Source: Chrysochromulina tobinii (Eukaryota; Haptophyta; Prymnesiales; Chrysochromulinaceae). From it: a DNA stretch of 17,143 bases. The notes beneath the pieces are model-generated. The model did not search any database and was not told the DNA's origin. It saw only the letters and a program-made list of their open reading frames with translations. Position 1 is the first letter of the stretch, and each line of letters starts with the position of its first letter. A program made the position numbers and the translations under genes. Shown in pieces: positions 15,351 to 17,143 of this stretch. The stretch is from the NCBI GenBank assembly GCA_001275005.1, contig JWZX01002832.1, positions 1-17,143 of the forward strand, in the 5' to 3' direction.

Positions 15351-17143
15351 ATGTACGGCCAAGGCGGCGCATACCCACCGCAGCAGGGCTACGGCCAATA
15401 CCCGCCGCAGCAGCCGCAGCAAGGCTACCCGCAACAAGGCTACCCGCAACAGGGCTACCCTCAGCAGGGCTATCCGCCGCAACAGGGAGGATACGGCCAG
15501 TACCCGCCGCCCCAGCACCAGGGCTACCCGCAACAAGGCTACTCGCAACAGGGCTACCCGCAGCAGGGGACCCCGCAGCAGGGGTATCCGCCGCAGCAGG
15601 GCTACTCGCAACAGGGCTACCCGCCACAGCAAGGCTACCCGCCGCCGCAGCAGCAGCAGGGCTATGGCTATCCACCGCAGCAGGGTTATGGACAACCCGG
15701 GCCGTATCCGGGCGGCACGGGCATGGGCGTCATGCCCGGGCCGCCCGAAGTGGGGCGAGGTGAGCGCCACGAGCCAGCCAGCTATACCAAGCGCCGCTGC
15801 CCTCTCTCTCTCTCTCGCGCGCGCGCGCCAAGGAAGGCGACGTCCCCCATGCCTCACACGTGTTCTGCTCGACTCACCCGCAGACAAGAGCCTGGAGCTC
15901 AAGCCAACAACCTTCAACCCTGCGGACAATATGTTTGGCAAGAAGGCGGCCAATTTAGATCTCGGCCTTGGCAAGAAGGCCGATCCGCCTGGCCAAATGG
16001 GTGGCGGCATGCCCGGCGGCGGCATGCCCGGGCAGATGGGTGGCGGCATGCCCGGCCAGATGGGTGGCGGCATGCCCGGCCAGATGGGTGGCGGAATGAC
16101 AGGCCAGATGGGTGGCGGCATGCCCGGCCAGATGGGTGGCGGAATGACAGGCCAGATGGGTGGCGGCATGCCCGGCCAGATGGGTGGCGGCATGCCCGGC
16201 CAGATGGGCGGTGGCATGATGCCTACACAGGGTATGGGTGGTTACGCACCCGCTCCCGCACCCCCGCCTATAGGTGGCTACACCCCTATGGGTGGCTATC
16301 CCCCTGCACCCTCACCCGGCTTCGGCGCGGCGACGCCGGTGCTGTCAGGCGCGGGTTTCGGCGGGTTTGCGGGCGCGCCTGTGGCAAGCACGGCAGCTGC
16401 CGACGAGGACTTCGGCGACTTCGCCTCCTCAGCCCCAACGCCACAACCTAACGCGGGTTTCGGCGGGTTTGGGGGCGCGCCGGTGGTGGCGAGCGCGGCG
16501 GCCGCTGACGACGACTTCGGCGATTTCGCCTCCTCAGCCCCAACGCCACAACCCGCGGCTGGTGGTGCCTTTGGAGGGGCGGGCGCGTCTGCGTTCGGTG
16601 GCGTGCCCAGCATTGGGGGGATGCCTCCGGCGATACCCAACATGGGGGGGATGCCTCCGGCGATCCCCAGCATTGGGGGGATGCCTCCGGCGATACCCAG
16701 CATGGGGGGGATGCCTCCAGCGATGCCCAGTATTGGGGGAATGCCTTCGGCGATGCCCAGTGTGGGGGGAATGCCTTCGGCGATGCCCAGTATGGGGGGA
16801 ATGCCTTCGGCGATGCCCAGTATGGGGGGGATGCCTGGAATGGGCTCTGGCGATCTTGCGGCAGACGACTTTGGTGACTTTGGGTCCGCGGCGCCCGCAC
16901 CTGCACCCGCACCCGTGCCGGCTGCTCCTCTACAGAGCGGCATTTCGGCGCTCGGAAGCTTGCCCGCAGACGCATTTGGCGGCTTCGACTCAGCGCCTGT
17001 GCCCGCACCTCCCGCGGCGTCCTCTATGGGCGTCCCTCCACCTATGGGCGGCATGGGCGGCATGGGTGGTATGATGGGCGGTATGCCCGGCCCGATGGGC
17101 AGCGGCATGCCCTCGGCGCCGCCCGCGGCGGCCAACGACGATG
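15351..17143 (+). CDS. Two-exon repeat protein with [13 protein letters not shown] and DFGDF motifs (3' end beyond window)
   Basis: Exon 1 (15351-15759) starts [15 protein letters not shown] and is almost entirely Tyr-Pro-Gln-Gln-Gly repeats, ending [10 protein letters not shown]. The intron 15760-15883 (GTGAGC...CACCCGCAG) joins it in frame to [19 protein letters not shown] and [17 protein letters not shown]. Then come a QMGGGMPG array, a segment with two near-identical units ending [12 protein letters not shown] and [12 protein letters not shown], a 10-residue [10 protein letters not shown] array, [21 protein letters not shown] and Met/Gly-rich sequence to the edge without a stop. Acidic DFGDF/DDFxDF motifs resemble those in gamma-synergin and aftiphilin that bind AP-1/GGA ear domains, and YPQQG-type repeats occur in annexin and membrane-trafficking proteins. 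A clathrin-adaptor-linked or condensate-forming trafficking role is inferred. No globular domain is visible. Confidence 0.75.
15360..15690 (+). repeat. CAG-rich repeats encoding (Y)PQQG
   Basis: Degenerate 12-15-base units such as CAGCAGGGCTACCCG recur across the first exon, giving [11 protein letters not shown] and YSQQG. The purity is moderate, with CAA/CAG and GGC/GGG interruptions. Confidence 0.85.
15760..15883 (+). other. Intron (GT-AG, 124 nt)
   Basis: The donor is GAG|GTGAGC and the acceptor CACCCGCAG|AC. Removal keeps the frame (the split codon becomes GAC) and connects two open frames that otherwise stop. It contains a CT/CG dinucleotide microsatellite at about 15803-15827, and downstream pyrimidine-rich sequence precedes the acceptor. 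An alternative donor GAA|GTGGGG lies 10 bases upstream but would break the frame. Confidence 0.8.
15994..16218 (+). repeat. 24-bp tandem repeat encoding QMGGGMPG (about nine copies)
   Basis: Units of CAGATGGGTGGCGGCATG plus CCCGGC start at 15994 and then every 24 bases from 16033 to 16201, with a shortened 15-base unit after the first. Two copies carry GGAATGACA in place of GGCATGCCC (P to T). The near-identity of the copies suggests recent expansion or homogenisation. Confidence 0.9.
16351..16555 (+). repeat. Direct duplication of a DFGDF-containing unit (about 102-105 bp)
   Basis: GCGGGTTTCGGCGGGTTT occurs at 16351 and 16453. Each copy is followed by GGCGCGCC, an Ala-rich stretch, the acidic D-E/D-DFGDF motif and an identical CTCAGCCCCAACGCCACAA tail. 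This is a tandem duplication of one motif-bearing segment. Confidence 0.8.
16603..16839 (+). repeat. 30-bp tandem repeat encoding [10 protein letters not shown]-type decamers (eight copies)
   Basis: ATGCCT starts at 16621 and every 30 bases to 16831. The copies fall into two classes: early (PPAIPxxGG, GGGGGG tail) and late (PSAMPSxGG, GGGGGA tail), showing stepwise spread of variants along the array. Confidence 0.9.

Noticed and set aside
15303-16217. Leftward 304-codon ORF with PPPIWPGM repeats
   Set aside because: It is the antisense of the repeat protein, whose two exons join cleanly in frame on the plus strand.

Overview
This is a GC-rich nuclear segment of a eukaryote, most likely a unicellular alga. 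The evidence is: genes on both strands with ordinary spacing; at least one convincing GT-AG intron (15760-15883); strong G/C preference at third codon positions; eukaryote-specific families (BTB-BACK, tubulin-tyrosine-ligase-like, J-domain protein); long (Ser)Pro-n extracellular-type linkers; and a selenocysteine-type MsrA with a SECIS-like hairpin in its 3' UTR. A haptophyte or similar alga would fit, but nothing here fixes the lineage. No prokaryotic operon, CRISPR array, tRNA, rRNA or transposase gene was recognised by eye.

Layout. 1-2115 (-): 5' part of a secreted protein with two related globular domains separated by proline-rich linkers, running off the left edge. 2374-3517 (+): BTB-BACK protein with an unresolved 5' end. 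3518-4375: gap between convergent genes. 4376-4883 (-): small unrecognised protein with one frame break. 5242-6705 (-): TTL-like ligase with a C-terminal Cys cluster. 6893-7573 (-): small coiled-coil protein with a hydrophobic leader and Gln runs. 7574-8263: spacer with a 66-bp tandem repeat. 8264-9715 (-): Ala/Arg/Glu-rich coiled-coil protein. 9862-10194 (-): small protein frame interrupted by one TGA. 10535-12009 (+): J-domain protein with a frame break. 12509-13834 (-): flavin reductase fused to selenocysteine MsrA. 14229-15161 (-): protein tyrosine phosphatase-like protein with a signal peptide. 15351-17143 (+): two-exon repeat protein with Tyr-Pro-Gln, Met-Gly and DFGDF motifs, running off the right edge.

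The main discovery is at 12440-13834. An NAD(P)H/flavin oxidoreductase frame appears to stop at a TGA, but that TGA is exactly where the catalytic Cys of the MsrA GCFW motif belongs, and the same frame continues through a full MsrA domain. About 28 nt after the real TAG stop is a hairpin with an 8-bp perfect stem and a UGAU/GGAG quartet, as expected for a SECIS element. Conventional annotation would split this into a reductase and an inactive, truncated MsrA. Read through, it is one 441-residue selenoprotein joining a possible electron-supplying module to a methionine-sulfoxide repair module.

Three genes (4376-4883, 10535-12009 and probably the BTB gene) have coding frames that shift by one base. 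In two of them the shift is next to a short dinucleotide run, so assembly indels are a real possibility; very short introns are the alternative.
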